The position numbers and the translations under genes are program-made. The notes beneath the pieces were generated by a model. The model searched no databases and was not told the origin of the DNA. It was given only the letters and a program-made list of their open reading frames with translations. A stretch of 64,000 nucleotides of DNA. Source: Pseudonocardia petroleophila (GTDB taxonomy: Bacteria > Actinomycetota > Actinomycetes > Mycobacteriales > Pseudonocardiaceae). Location of the stretch: positions 689,501 through 753,500 of the forward strand of contig NZ_CP060131.1 in assembly GCF_014235185.1 (NCBI RefSeq), written 5' to 3'. Below, in pieces: positions 57,330 through 64,000 of this stretch (the first letter of the stretch is position 1; the number at the start of each line of letters is the position of its first letter).

Positions 57330-57479
57330 ATGGGCAAGGTGAAGAAGAAGTGCTGCCGCTCCAAGCCGAAGCGCTGCTCGAACTGCCCGGTCGTCGCACT
57401 GCGGCTGAGCAAGATCGAGAGCGGGGGTCTGCGGGGCAAGGAGCTCCGTCGGGCGGTCAAGGCCGCGCGGGTCTACTGA
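57330..57479 (+). CDS. 49-aa basic protein with a Cys motif
   Basis: MGKVKKKCCRSKPKRCSNCP, then VVALRLSKIESGGLRGKELR and RAVKAARVY. Four cysteines in the pattern CC-x6-C-x2-C within the first 20 residues and 14 Lys/Arg overall suggest a zinc-binding, RNA- or ribosome-associated mini-protein. It is divergent from typA. I recall similar unnamed proteins in other Actinobacteria but cannot give a family. The start is supported by the ATG and -10 box. Confidence 0.7.
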   Translation: MGKVKKKCCRSKPKRCSNCPVVALRLSKIESGGLRGKELRRAVKAARVY

Positions 57480-57728
57480 ACCGATCCGCGGGTTCCGGTC
57501 CGATGAGCGGCGACGATCCGGCGACGGGCGGTAGATCCGGGGTACCCTCGCGCTCCCGGGCGTGACCGGGGTCTCGCACCCGCTCCGCCCGCCGACGCCC
57601 GCGCCGGAGCGGGTTCCCGGCCGCCCGCAGAGGCGCGGACCGGCATCCCGGCGCCCGCGCGACGCTCCCCGGCCGGGCGTCCGTACGTGTCCAACATCAC
57701 TCTCCTGCGGGACGTCTCGGGACCTCGA

Positions 57729-58598
57729 TCATCGGGCTCGGCGGGCCCGTCGGACCTCCGACCCGATCTCCGCGAGCACCGCCCCGGGCCGCTCCACGAG
57801 GTCGTGCCAGGTGTAGCGCAGGATCGTCCAGCCCGCCCGGACCAGGACGTCCTGCCGCCGCGCGTCCGCCCGGGCCCGGACCGCGTCGGCGTGCCGGGCC
57901 CACCCGTCGATCTCGACGGCGACCATCGCCGCCGGGAACGCGATGTCGACCAGGAGGCCCGCGGCCGGGAACCCGCACCGCCAGCCGCGGGCACCCGACG
58001 AGCGCAGCATCCGGACCAGCAGCCGCTCCGCCTCCGACGCCGAGCGGTCCGCGGCCGCGATCAGCAGCTGCCCGGCCCGTGCCGATCCCGGCGCGCCGAG
58101 GTTGCGGCAGTGCGCCGCGTACACCTCCGGGAAGCGCACCGACCGCTGCAGGGCCCGGTCCAGGAAGCGCCCGCCGAGGTCGACCGACGCCTCCACCACC
58201 GTGAGCGGGCGCGCGGTCACCGCGATCCCGCGGACCTGCACGACGTCGACCGGGTCCAGTGCGCGCCGCCGAACGTCGACGGTGGAGCGGCCGCGCGGGT
58301 CGCGGTGCCGCGGCACCGTCACCCGGACCGCGGTCGGCGCCCGGTCGGCCATGCCGTGCCACCACGCGGCGGCCGGGCCGGAGAGCACCGCACCGGCACC
58401 GGCCCACAGGACGGCACCGCGGACGGCGACCTCGTCGTCGAGCCGGTGCCCGGCCGCCAGGTAGACGTGCGGGTGCAGCGGCCTCCAGCGGCGGCGACGG
58501 ACGAGGTGGTCGATCGCGCCGCGCGAGAGCCCCGCGCGCAGCGCCTGGTCGCGGGAGAGGACCCCGCCCTGCCGCTCCAGCAGTGAGTCGATGGACAT
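57729..58598 (-). CDS. AbiEi-type winged-helix / DUF559 nuclease-fold protein
   Basis: 289 residues. The N-terminus 'LLERQGGVLSRDQALRAGLS' and 'VRRRRWRPLHPHVYLAAG' matches the AbiEi antitoxin wHTH. The middle part is the AbiEi C-terminal-like beta region (WWHGMADRAPTAVRVTVPR). Residues about 190-285 are a DUF559/Vsr-like PD-(D/E)xK fold: SEAERLLVRML, LLVDIAFPAAMVAVEIDGW and DVLVRAGWTILRYTWHDLV. No AbiEii toxin lies on either side. Such proteins are abundant orphans in Actinobacteria; possible roles are DNA repair, restriction or regulation. Confidence 0.8.
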   Translation of the reverse strand: MSIDSLLERQGGVLSRDQALRAGLSRGAIDHLVRRRRWRPLHPHVYLAAGHRLDDEVAVRGAVLWAGAGAVLSGPAAAWWHGMADRAPTAVRVTVPRHRDPRGRSTVDVRRRALDPVDVVQVRGIAVTARPLTVVEASVDLGGRFLDRALQRSVRFPEVYAAHCRNLGAPGSARAGQLLIAAADRSASEAERLLVRMLRSSGARGWRCGFPAAGLLVDIAFPAAMVAVEIDGWARHADAVRARADARRQDVLVRAGWTILRYTWHDLVERPGAVLAEIGSEVRRARRAR

Positions 58599-58736
58599 GA
58601 CCGGATTCGACGGGTCCCGCCGCCGCCCGGTTCCGTCCCCGCCCGGATCCGGTGCGCCCGCGAACGCCCGATCGTGGTGGTCGCCGTCCCGGAACCGTCG
58701 GCCGGCCCCGGCGCGCCCTCGGTCCCGGGCCGTCGA

Positions 58737-59489
58737 TCACGGGCGCAGCAGGTCCACCAGGTCCGCGACGACCGCCCGGTCGGCCGGCACCCAGTCCACG
58801 CCCGGCACCTCCGCGGCCGTCACCCAGCGCAGCCCCGAGTGCTCCAGCGCCCGCGGCCCGGGCGCCCCGTCGGCGAGGTGGGCGGCGTGGACGCGCAGCA
58901 CGCCCGCGTCGATGCGCAGGTCGGTGCCCAGCCGGGCGTCGACGACGACGTCGGTCCCGAGCTCCTCCCGGCACTCCCGCACCACCGCGTCGGCCTCCGA
59001 CTCGCCCGCCTCGACCCGCCCGCCCGGCAGCTCCCAGAGCCCGGCGAGCTCCGGCGGGCGGGTGCGCCGCGCGGCCAGCACCGCGGCGTCCCGGACCAGA
59101 GCCGTGGCGACGACGACCTGCGCACCCGCGAGCGCCCGCGCCGCCTCGGCCAGCACGGTGGCGCGGGTGGCGAGCAGCCGCCGGAACGGGCCAGGGACCG
59201 GCCCGCGCAGGTGCACCTCGTCGACCATCCGGGTCCCGCCGTCGACCGCGACCAGGCCGGCGACCAGCTCGCACCCGGGTCCGCCGAGCCGCACCCCGTC
59301 CGGCGACACGGACCCGACCCGCAGCGGCACGCCCGTCCCGGGCACCTGCACCTCGTCGCCCGCCGCGAGCCACCGCCCCGCCCCCTCGACCCCCAACCCG
59401 CACCGCCGCAGCACGTCGGCGTCGCGCAGCACCCCCGCGACGGTCCGGGACGGCGCGGCGATCACGGTCGTCGCACGCAGCACCGGCAC
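58737..59489 (-). CDS. fusion of SRPBCC-like domain and Nudix hydrolase
   Basis: 250 residues. Residues 1-115 resemble an SRPBCC/START-like domain ('VLRATTVIAAPSRTVAGVLR', MVDEVHLRGPVPGPFRRLLATRA). Residues about 120-250 are a MutT-like Nudix domain with the box LPGGRVEAGESEADAVVREC followed by REELGTDV. The enzyme probably hydrolyses damaged nucleoside triphosphates. The fused lipid/ligand-binding-like domain is unusual for MutT proteins and its role is unknown. It is apparently monocistronic. Confidence 0.8.
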   Translation of the reverse strand: MPVLRATTVIAAPSRTVAGVLRDADVLRRCGLGVEGAGRWLAAGDEVQVPGTGVPLRVGSVSPDGVRLGGPGCELVAGLVAVDGGTRMVDEVHLRGPVPGPFRRLLATRATVLAEAARALAGAQVVVATALVRDAAVLAARRTRPPELAGLWELPGGRVEAGESEADAVVRECREELGTDVVVDARLGTDLRIDAGVLRVHAAHLADGAPGPRALEHSGLRWVTAAEVPGVDWVPADRAVVADLVDLLRP

Positions 59490-59559
59490 GCGGCGATGGT
59501 GGCACCCCGACCGCGCACACGGCCCGTCGCCCGTCCCCGACCTCGGCGACGGCCCGGGG

Positions 59560-60870
59560 TCAGGGGGCGGCGGCCGGCCAGCGCGCCTCCAGGCGCGCCC
59601 CGCCGCCCGACGCCTCCCCGGCCACCACCTGCCCGCCCCGCCCGGTCACCAGCGCCGCGACCAGGGCCAGGCCCAGGCCCGCCCCGCCGCCGGCCTCCGG
59701 ATCCAGGCGGACGAAGCGGTCGAAGACCCGTTCGCGGTCGGCGGCCGGGATCCCGGGGCCGTCGTCCTCCACCACCAGCCGCACCCAGCGCCCGGCCGGC
59801 AGCACCCCGATCCGCACGACGGAGCGGGCGTGGCGCCGGGCGTTGGCGACGAGGTTGTCGAGCACCAGGTCCACCTCGGCGGGCCCGGCCGCGGCGCGGG
59901 CGGGAGCCGGGGCGACCAGGTCGATCGCGGGAGGGGCGGTCCCGGCGCGGGCGACCGCGGCACGGGCGGCCGCGACCAGGTCGACGGGGCGGGGGTCCGG
60001 GCGACGGCCCGCGTCGGCGCGGGCGAGGGCGAGCAGGTCCGCGAGCAGCACGGACAGCCGCTCGGCCTCCACCGCGACGGCGCGCAGCGTCTCGTCGGCC
60101 AGCTCCGGGTCGGGGTGCGCGACGGCGACCTCCGCCTGCGCGCGGATGGCGGCCACCGGGGAGCGGAGCTCGTGCGCGGCGTCGCCGGTGAACGCCTGCA
60201 GCCGGGCCACGGCGTCGTCGCGGCGGGCGAGCAGGCGGTTCATCTCCTCGGCCAGCGCGCGCAGCTCGTCGCGGGCGGGCGGCACCGGCAGCCGCTCCCC
60301 CGCCGGCAGCACCGACGCCGCCGCGCGCAGCCGCTCCACCGGGCGCAGCGCGGCCCGGGTCGCCGCCCAGGACGCCACCGCGACGACCCCCGCGACGAAC
60401 AGCGCCCCGAGCACGAACGCCCCGGCCGCGCGCGCGAGCAGCACCGCCCCGCCGACGATGTCGCCGACCGCGACGACGAGCCGCGTCGACCCGTCGGGCA
60501 GCACGGCGGGGGCCGCGAGGTAGCGGCGCAGCTCGTCGAAGTCACCGACGACGACCCCGTCGCCCGCGGCGAGCGTGCGGATCTCGCGCGCGTCCAGCGG
60601 CAGCGCGCGCCCGCCGTCGACGGGATCCCCCGCGGTGTCGACGATCCGCAGCGTCGGGGCGCGCACCGACGCGGGCGCCTCGCCCGCCTCCAGCCGCGTC
60701 ACGACGGCCGCGGCGTCGGTGCGCAGCTCCTCGTCGGCCGCACCGAGCAGCGTCGAGTACAGCAGCCCGACCCCGAGGCGGCTCAGCGCGAGCAGCGCCA
60801 CCAGCGCCACCCCACCGACGACGACGGTGATCCGGAACCGCAGGCCCCGGGCGGCCCACCAGGTCCTCAC
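59560..60870 (-). CDS. sensor histidine kinase (HAMP)
   Basis: 436 residues from GTG 60870 (4-nt overlap with the response-regulator stop). Two membrane helices at about 14-30 and 150-175 flank an extracytoplasmic sensor of about 115 residues. HAMP is at about 176-228. The phospho-accepting H-box is 'GDAAHELRSPVAAIRAQAEV', the N-box is VLDNLVANARRHA and the G-boxes are VEDDGPGIP and AGLGLALVAALV. It partners the OmpR-type regulator; the signal is unknown. Confidence 0.92.
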   Translation of the reverse strand: MRTWWAARGLRFRITVVVGGVALVALLALSRLGVGLLYSTLLGAADEELRTDAAAVVTRLEAGEAPASVRAPTLRIVDTAGDPVDGGRALPLDAREIRTLAAGDGVVVGDFDELRRYLAAPAVLPDGSTRLVVAVGDIVGGAVLLARAAGAFVLGALFVAGVVAVASWAATRAALRPVERLRAAASVLPAGERLPVPPARDELRALAEEMNRLLARRDDAVARLQAFTGDAAHELRSPVAAIRAQAEVAVAHPDPELADETLRAVAVEAERLSVLLADLLALARADAGRRPDPRPVDLVAAARAAVARAGTAPPAIDLVAPAPARAAAGPAEVDLVLDNLVANARRHARSVVRIGVLPAGRWVRLVVEDDGPGIPAADRERVFDRFVRLDPEAGGGAGLGLALVAALVTGRGGQVVAGEASGGGARLEARWPAAAP

Positions 60871-61550
60871 GACGACGAGACGAGGTACCCGAAGCCGCGC
60901 ACCGTCCGCAGCACCTGGCCGGCACCGACGGCGTCGAGCTTGCGGCGCAGGTAGCCGACGTAGACCTCGACGACGTTGCGGCTCGCGGCGCCCTCGTCGC
61001 CCCACACGATGCGCAGCAGGTCGTCCTTGGCGACGGCGGTGTCGGGGCGGCTGGCCAGCGCGTGCAGCAGCGCGAACTCGCGCGGCGAGAGCTCCACCGG
61101 CTCGCCGTCCCAGCTGACGGCGCGCGCCACCGGGTCGACGACGAGCGACCCCAGCCGCACCCGCTGCCCGACCCGCCCGAGCGCGGCGTCGCGGCGGCGC
61201 AGGATCGCCTTGAGCTGCGCCACGAGCACGACGAACGCGAACGGCTTGACGAGGTAGCCGTCGGCGCCGAGGTCGAGGCCGTCGGCCTGGTCCCACTCGC
61301 CGTCCTTGGCCGAGACGAGCAGCACCGGGGTGTCGACGCCCGCCGAGCGCAGCTGCTCGAGGACGCGGTAGCCGGACAGGCCCGGGAGGATGATGTCGAG
61401 GACGATCGCGTCGAAGCTGCCGGTGAGCGCGGCCTCCAGGGCCGCGTTGCCGTCGCCGCGCGCGACGACCTCCATGCCCTCGGCGGTGAGGCCCCTGGTC
61501 ATGGCCGTGCGGATGCCGGGTTCGTCGTCGACCACCAGCACGCGCGCCAT
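60867..61550 (-). CDS. OmpR/PhoB-family response regulator
   Basis: 227 residues. Receiver with acidic pocket VVDDE, phospho-acceptor D52 (IVLDIILPG), and the conserved Ser and Lys (LLVSAKD, GYLVKPF). The C-terminal winged helix has 'VELSPREFALLHALASRPDT' and VEVYVGYLRRKLD. It is co-transcribed with the kinase downstream. The divergent LolA-like/ABC operon, with 94 nt between starts, is a likely target. Confidence 0.94.
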   Translation of the reverse strand: MARVLVVDDEPGIRTAMTRGLTAEGMEVVARGDGNAALEAALTGSFDAIVLDIILPGLSGYRVLEQLRSAGVDTPVLLVSAKDGEWDQADGLDLGADGYLVKPFAFVVLVAQLKAILRRRDAALGRVGQRVRLGSLVVDPVARAVSWDGEPVELSPREFALLHALASRPDTAVAKDDLLRIVWGDEGAASRNVVEVYVGYLRRKLDAVGAGQVLRTVRGFGYLVSSS

Positions 61551-61644
61551 GTCCCGGGGAACGTACCGCCCGCGTGGGGGTCCCGGCTCAGGCTTCTCTC
61601 AGCCGCTGAGCCGCCTCTCAGCCGCCGTGCGCCACGCTGTGTCC

Positions 61645-62688
61645 ATGGGAACCGGACGATGGACGACGGGCCGCACGGCGGCCGCGGGGATCGCGGTGGC
61701 GGGTGTGGTCGGACTCGGGCTGCTGGCCGCACCGGCCGGCGCGGGGGCGGCGCCGGAGCTGCCGCCCGTCACCCCGGAGGACCTGGTGGCCTCCGTGCTG
61801 ACGGCCGACCCGGACGCGTTCGCCGGCACGGTCGAGCTGGACAACTCCCTCGGCCTGCCCGCGCTGCCCGGCGTGCCCCAGGCGGGCGACGGCACCAGCA
61901 CCGCCCGGATCTGGTCCGACGGCGACGGCGGCGGCCGCGTGCAGCTGCCCACCTCCGACGGCGAGAAGACGCTCGTCTCCGACGGCACCACGTTCTGGGC
62001 CTACGACTCGCAGGACCGCACCGTCACGCAGGGCGCCCACGAGGACCGCCCCGCCGCACCCGACGCGGCCGACATGACCGACCCCACCGCCGCGGCCACC
62101 GAGGCGATCCGGACGCTGCAGACCAGCAGCGTCGTCACCGTGGACGGCACGGCCGAGGTCGCCGGCCGCCCCGCCTACGAGCTGGTGCTCACCCCCGCCC
62201 CGTCCGAGCGGACGCTGCTGCGCGAGGTCCGCATCGCCGTCGACGCCGAGCAGCGCGTGCCGCTGCGGATGACCGTGCTGGCCACGGGCTCCTCCGACCC
62301 GGCGCTGCAGGTCGGGTTCACCGAGCTGGCGTTCGGGGCGCAGGACCCGGCGCTGTTCACGTTCACCCCGCCGCCCGGTGCCACCGTGGTGGAGCCGGGC
62401 TCCGACCGCCCCGACGGCGCACCGGAGGGCCGCCCCGACGGCGCGGCCGCCCCGAGCGTCGTCGGCGACGGGTGGGACTCCGTCGTGCTGACGACCGTGC
62501 CGGCCGTCCCCGACGGCCCCGACGGCGAGGGCCTGGACGTCCGCTCGTTCGGCACCCCCGTCAGCGGCCCGTGGGGCAGCGGCACGCTGATCAGCACGGC
62601 CGTGGCCACCGCGATCCTCACCGACGACGGCCGCGTCGCCGCCGGTGCCGTTCCCGAGCAGGTGCTGACCGAGGCCCTGTCCCGGTGA
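61645..62688 (+). CDS. LolA-like secreted protein
   Basis: 347 residues from ATG 61645. An N-terminal signal segment ('GIAVAGVVGLGLLAAPAGAG') precedes a LolA/LppX-like antiparallel beta domain: RIWSDGDGGGRVQLPTSDGE, TTFWAYDSQDRTVTQG and PLRMTVLATGSSDPALQVGF. Actinobacterial proteins of this type are often named 'outer membrane lipoprotein carrier LolA' though there is no Lol system. It precedes and overlaps an ABC exporter, suggesting it handles or senses the exported lipid or antibiotic. Confidence 0.8.
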   Translation: MGTGRWTTGRTAAAGIAVAGVVGLGLLAAPAGAGAAPELPPVTPEDLVASVLTADPDAFAGTVELDNSLGLPALPGVPQAGDGTSTARIWSDGDGGGRVQLPTSDGEKTLVSDGTTFWAYDSQDRTVTQGAHEDRPAAPDAADMTDPTAAATEAIRTLQTSSVVTVDGTAEVAGRPAYELVLTPAPSERTLLREVRIAVDAEQRVPLRMTVLATGSSDPALQVGFTELAFGAQDPALFTFTPPPGATVVEPGSDRPDGAPEGRPDGAAAPSVVGDGWDSVVLTTVPAVPDGPDGEGLDVRSFGTPVSGPWGSGTLISTAVATAILTDDGRVAAGAVPEQVLTEALSR

Positions 62689-63668
62689 GCTCCCCCTCGA
62701 CGCTGACCGCGGCGACGTCCCCTCCGCCCGCCGCGGTCAGCCCCCTCGCCGCCCGCGCGGTGGGGCTGCGCAAGGCGTTCGGCTCCACGGTCGCGGTCGA
62801 CGGCATCGACCTCGACGTCCCCGCCGGCTCCGTGCTGGGCATGCTCGGCCCGAACGGATCGGGCAAGACCACGCTGATCCGGATGCTGCTCGGGCTCACC
62901 CGCGCCGACTCCGGCACCGCCGAGCTGCTCGGCCACCCGATCCCCGACGACGCCGCCCGCGCGCTGCCGCACGTCGGCGCGCTCGTGGAGGGTCCGGGCT
63001 TCCACCCGTTCCTCTCCGGCCGCGACAACCTGCTGCGCGTGGCGGCCACCGAGCCGCTGCTGGGGTCGCGGGAGGCGGCCGCGGCCGTCGACGCCGCGCT
63101 GGACCGCGTCGGCCTGTCGGCCGCGGCGGGCCGCCGCTTCCGCGGCTACTCCCTCGGCATGAAGCAGCGGCTGGGGCTGGCCGGCGCGCTGCTGCTGCCG
63201 CGCCGCCTCGTCGTCCTGGACGAGCCGACCAACGGCCTCGACCCCGCCGGCACCCGCGACGTCCGGCGGATCATCGCCGAGCTGCACGCCGCCGGGTCGA
63301 CGGTGATCGTGTCCTCGCACCTGCTCGCCGAGGTCGAGGCCACGTGCACGCACGTCGCGGTCCTGCAGTCCGGGTCGCTGGTGGCCGCGGGCGAGCTCGC
63401 CGCCCTGCTGGAGTCCGGCACCGGCGGGCTCGACGTCGTCACCGCGGACGTCGACCTCGCGCTCGACACCCTGCGCGCCGCGGGCGTCCCGGCCTACGCC
63501 GCGCCCGGGGACGAACCCGGCGTCGTCGTCGGCGAGGACGGCCCGCCCACCGCCGAGACGATCGCGCTGCTCGTGCGCGCGGGCGTCGCGGTGCAGGAGG
63601 CCCGGCGCCGCCGGGCGCGCCTGGAGGAGCTGTTCGCGCGGCTGACCGAACGGGGTTCGTCGGAATGA
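62685..63668 (+). CDS. ABC exporter ATP-binding protein
   Basis: 327 residues from GTG 62685 (4-nt overlap with the LolA-like gene). Walker A GPNGSGKTTL, signature YSLGMKQRLGLAGAL, Walker B LVVLDEPTNGLD, H-loop VIVSSHLL. It is of the DrrA/CcmA-like drug- or lipid-exporter class with a C-terminal extension of about 90 residues. It acts with the permease that starts at 63665. Confidence 0.93.
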   Translation: MSSPSTLTAATSPPPAAVSPLAARAVGLRKAFGSTVAVDGIDLDVPAGSVLGMLGPNGSGKTTLIRMLLGLTRADSGTAELLGHPIPDDAARALPHVGALVEGPGFHPFLSGRDNLLRVAATEPLLGSREAAAAVDAALDRVGLSAAAGRRFRGYSLGMKQRLGLAGALLLPRRLVVLDEPTNGLDPAGTRDVRRIIAELHAAGSTVIVSSHLLAEVEATCTHVAVLQSGSLVAAGELAALLESGTGGLDVVTADVDLALDTLRAAGVPAYAAPGDEPGVVVGEDGPPTAETIALLVRAGVAVQEARRRRARLEELFARLTERGSSE

Positions 63669-64000
63669 GCACCGCCACCGAGGGGGCCCCCGCCGTGGAC
63701 GCCCCCCGCACGGACGATCCGCCCCGCACCGCACCGCTGGGCCGGCTGCTCGGCGCCGAGCTGCGCTGGGTGCTGCGCCGCCCGCGCACGCTCGTCGGGC
63801 TCGGGCTGTTCGCCCTGATCCCGATCCTCATCTCGATCGGCGTCGCCGTCGCGGGGTCCACCGGGCGCGGACCCGGGCTGATCACCGCGATCGGCGGCAA
63901 CGGGCTCGTCCTCCCGATCGCGGCGATGACGCTGTCGCTCGCGCTGCTGCTCCCGCTGGCGGTCTCGATGGCCGCGGCCGACGCGATCGCCGGGGAGAGC
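63665..64000 (+). CDS. ABC-2 type permease (3' end outside window)
   Basis: It starts at ATG 63665, overlapping the ATPase stop by 4 nt, and is cut by the right edge after 112 codons. A hydrophilic N-terminus (about 35 residues) is followed by hydrophobic helices 'LVGLGLFALIPILISIGVAV' and 'LVLPIAAMTLSLALLLPLAV', then AAADAIAGES, the conserved region of ABC-2 permeases. It forms the membrane half of the exporter. Confidence 0.85.
   Translation, partial: MSTATEGAPAVDAPRTDDPPRTAPLGRLLGAELRWVLRRPRTLVGLGLFALIPILISIGVAVAGSTGRGPGLITAIGGNGLVLPIAAMTLSLALLLPLAVSMAAADAIAGES

Noticed and set aside
57480-57728. Possible gene between the 49-aa protein and the AbiEi-like gene
   Set aside because: Open frames exist on both strands but are Arg/Pro-rich, without starts or motifs; I see nothing supportable there.

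Overview
The window is a chromosomal segment of a very GC-rich actinobacterium, most likely Pseudonocardiales and probably Pseudonocardia or a close relative. The reasons are its base composition and codon use, mycothiol biosynthesis (mshB), the succinylase lysine/DAP pathway (dapC, dapD, dapE), glgC with the glgM-type synthase, gpgS, the sigE-rseA-htrA-tatB block, DUF3117, and a gene set that parallels the M. tuberculosis Rv1165 to Rv1240 region. Many genes have a TAnnnT box 6 to 9 nt before the start codon and no Shine-Dalgarno, as expected for leaderless actinobacterial transcripts. I see no rRNA, tRNA, IS element, prophage or CRISPR array.

Layout. 1-9.1 kb: PHP phosphoesterase (cut by the left edge), PH-domain membrane protein with a 52-aa partner, Nudix, MaoC dehydratase, CorA, a Rieske protein facing a UbiE-type methyltransferase, a stress protein, acyl-CoA dehydrogenase and a CitE-like CoA lyase. 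MaoC, acyl-CoA dehydrogenase and CoA lyase look like one branched acyl-CoA pathway broken up by unrelated genes. 9.1-12.5 kb: TetR, PhzF, and an MgtE-N/CBS protein coupled to a DUF1003 membrane protein. 12.5-16.4 kb: a tightly coupled three-gene secreted or envelope operon (GH5-like glycosidase, NlpC/P60 peptidase, Pro-rich membrane protein); the glycosidase is split from its signal peptide by a frameshift at a 7-base homopolymer. 16.5-18.2 kb: MarR and Mrp. 18.2-24.7 kb: an accessory catabolic module (class-III aminotransferase, GntR/FCD regulator, Asp/Glu-racemase-like protein, DUF3830, D-2-hydroxyacid dehydrogenase, amidase) with two closely related GntR-type operators. Inside it lie a hydrolase remnant and a membrane-protein gene with its own palindromic operators.

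24.7-38.2 kb is the conserved core: tatB, htrA, rseA, sigE, O-methyltransferase, a conserved unknown, glgC/glgM, DUF3117, tag, SRPBCC, DivIVA-like protein, gpgS, folP2-like, two tandem LOG-family genes and dapE. 38.2-39.1 kb is a striking non-coding stretch with a (CGGA)13 microsatellite, a 25-bp perfect dyad, 17-nt tandem repeats and two DnaA boxes. 39.1-47.2 kb: XRE regulator, dapD, CHAD protein, MFS exporter, dapC, ferredoxin, GNAT, two unknowns and mshB. 47.4-53.1 kb: a complete oligopeptide-type ABC importer. 53.1-57.5 kb: GNAT, an LpqW-like lipoprotein, TypA and a 49-aa cysteine-motif protein. 57.7-64 kb: an orphan AbiEi/DUF559 protein, an SRPBCC-Nudix fusion, a two-component system, and a LolA-like protein with an ABC exporter cut by the right edge.

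The best candidates for something undescribed are the GntR-controlled catabolic module, the frameshifted envelope operon, and the repeat-rich DnaA-box intergenic region.
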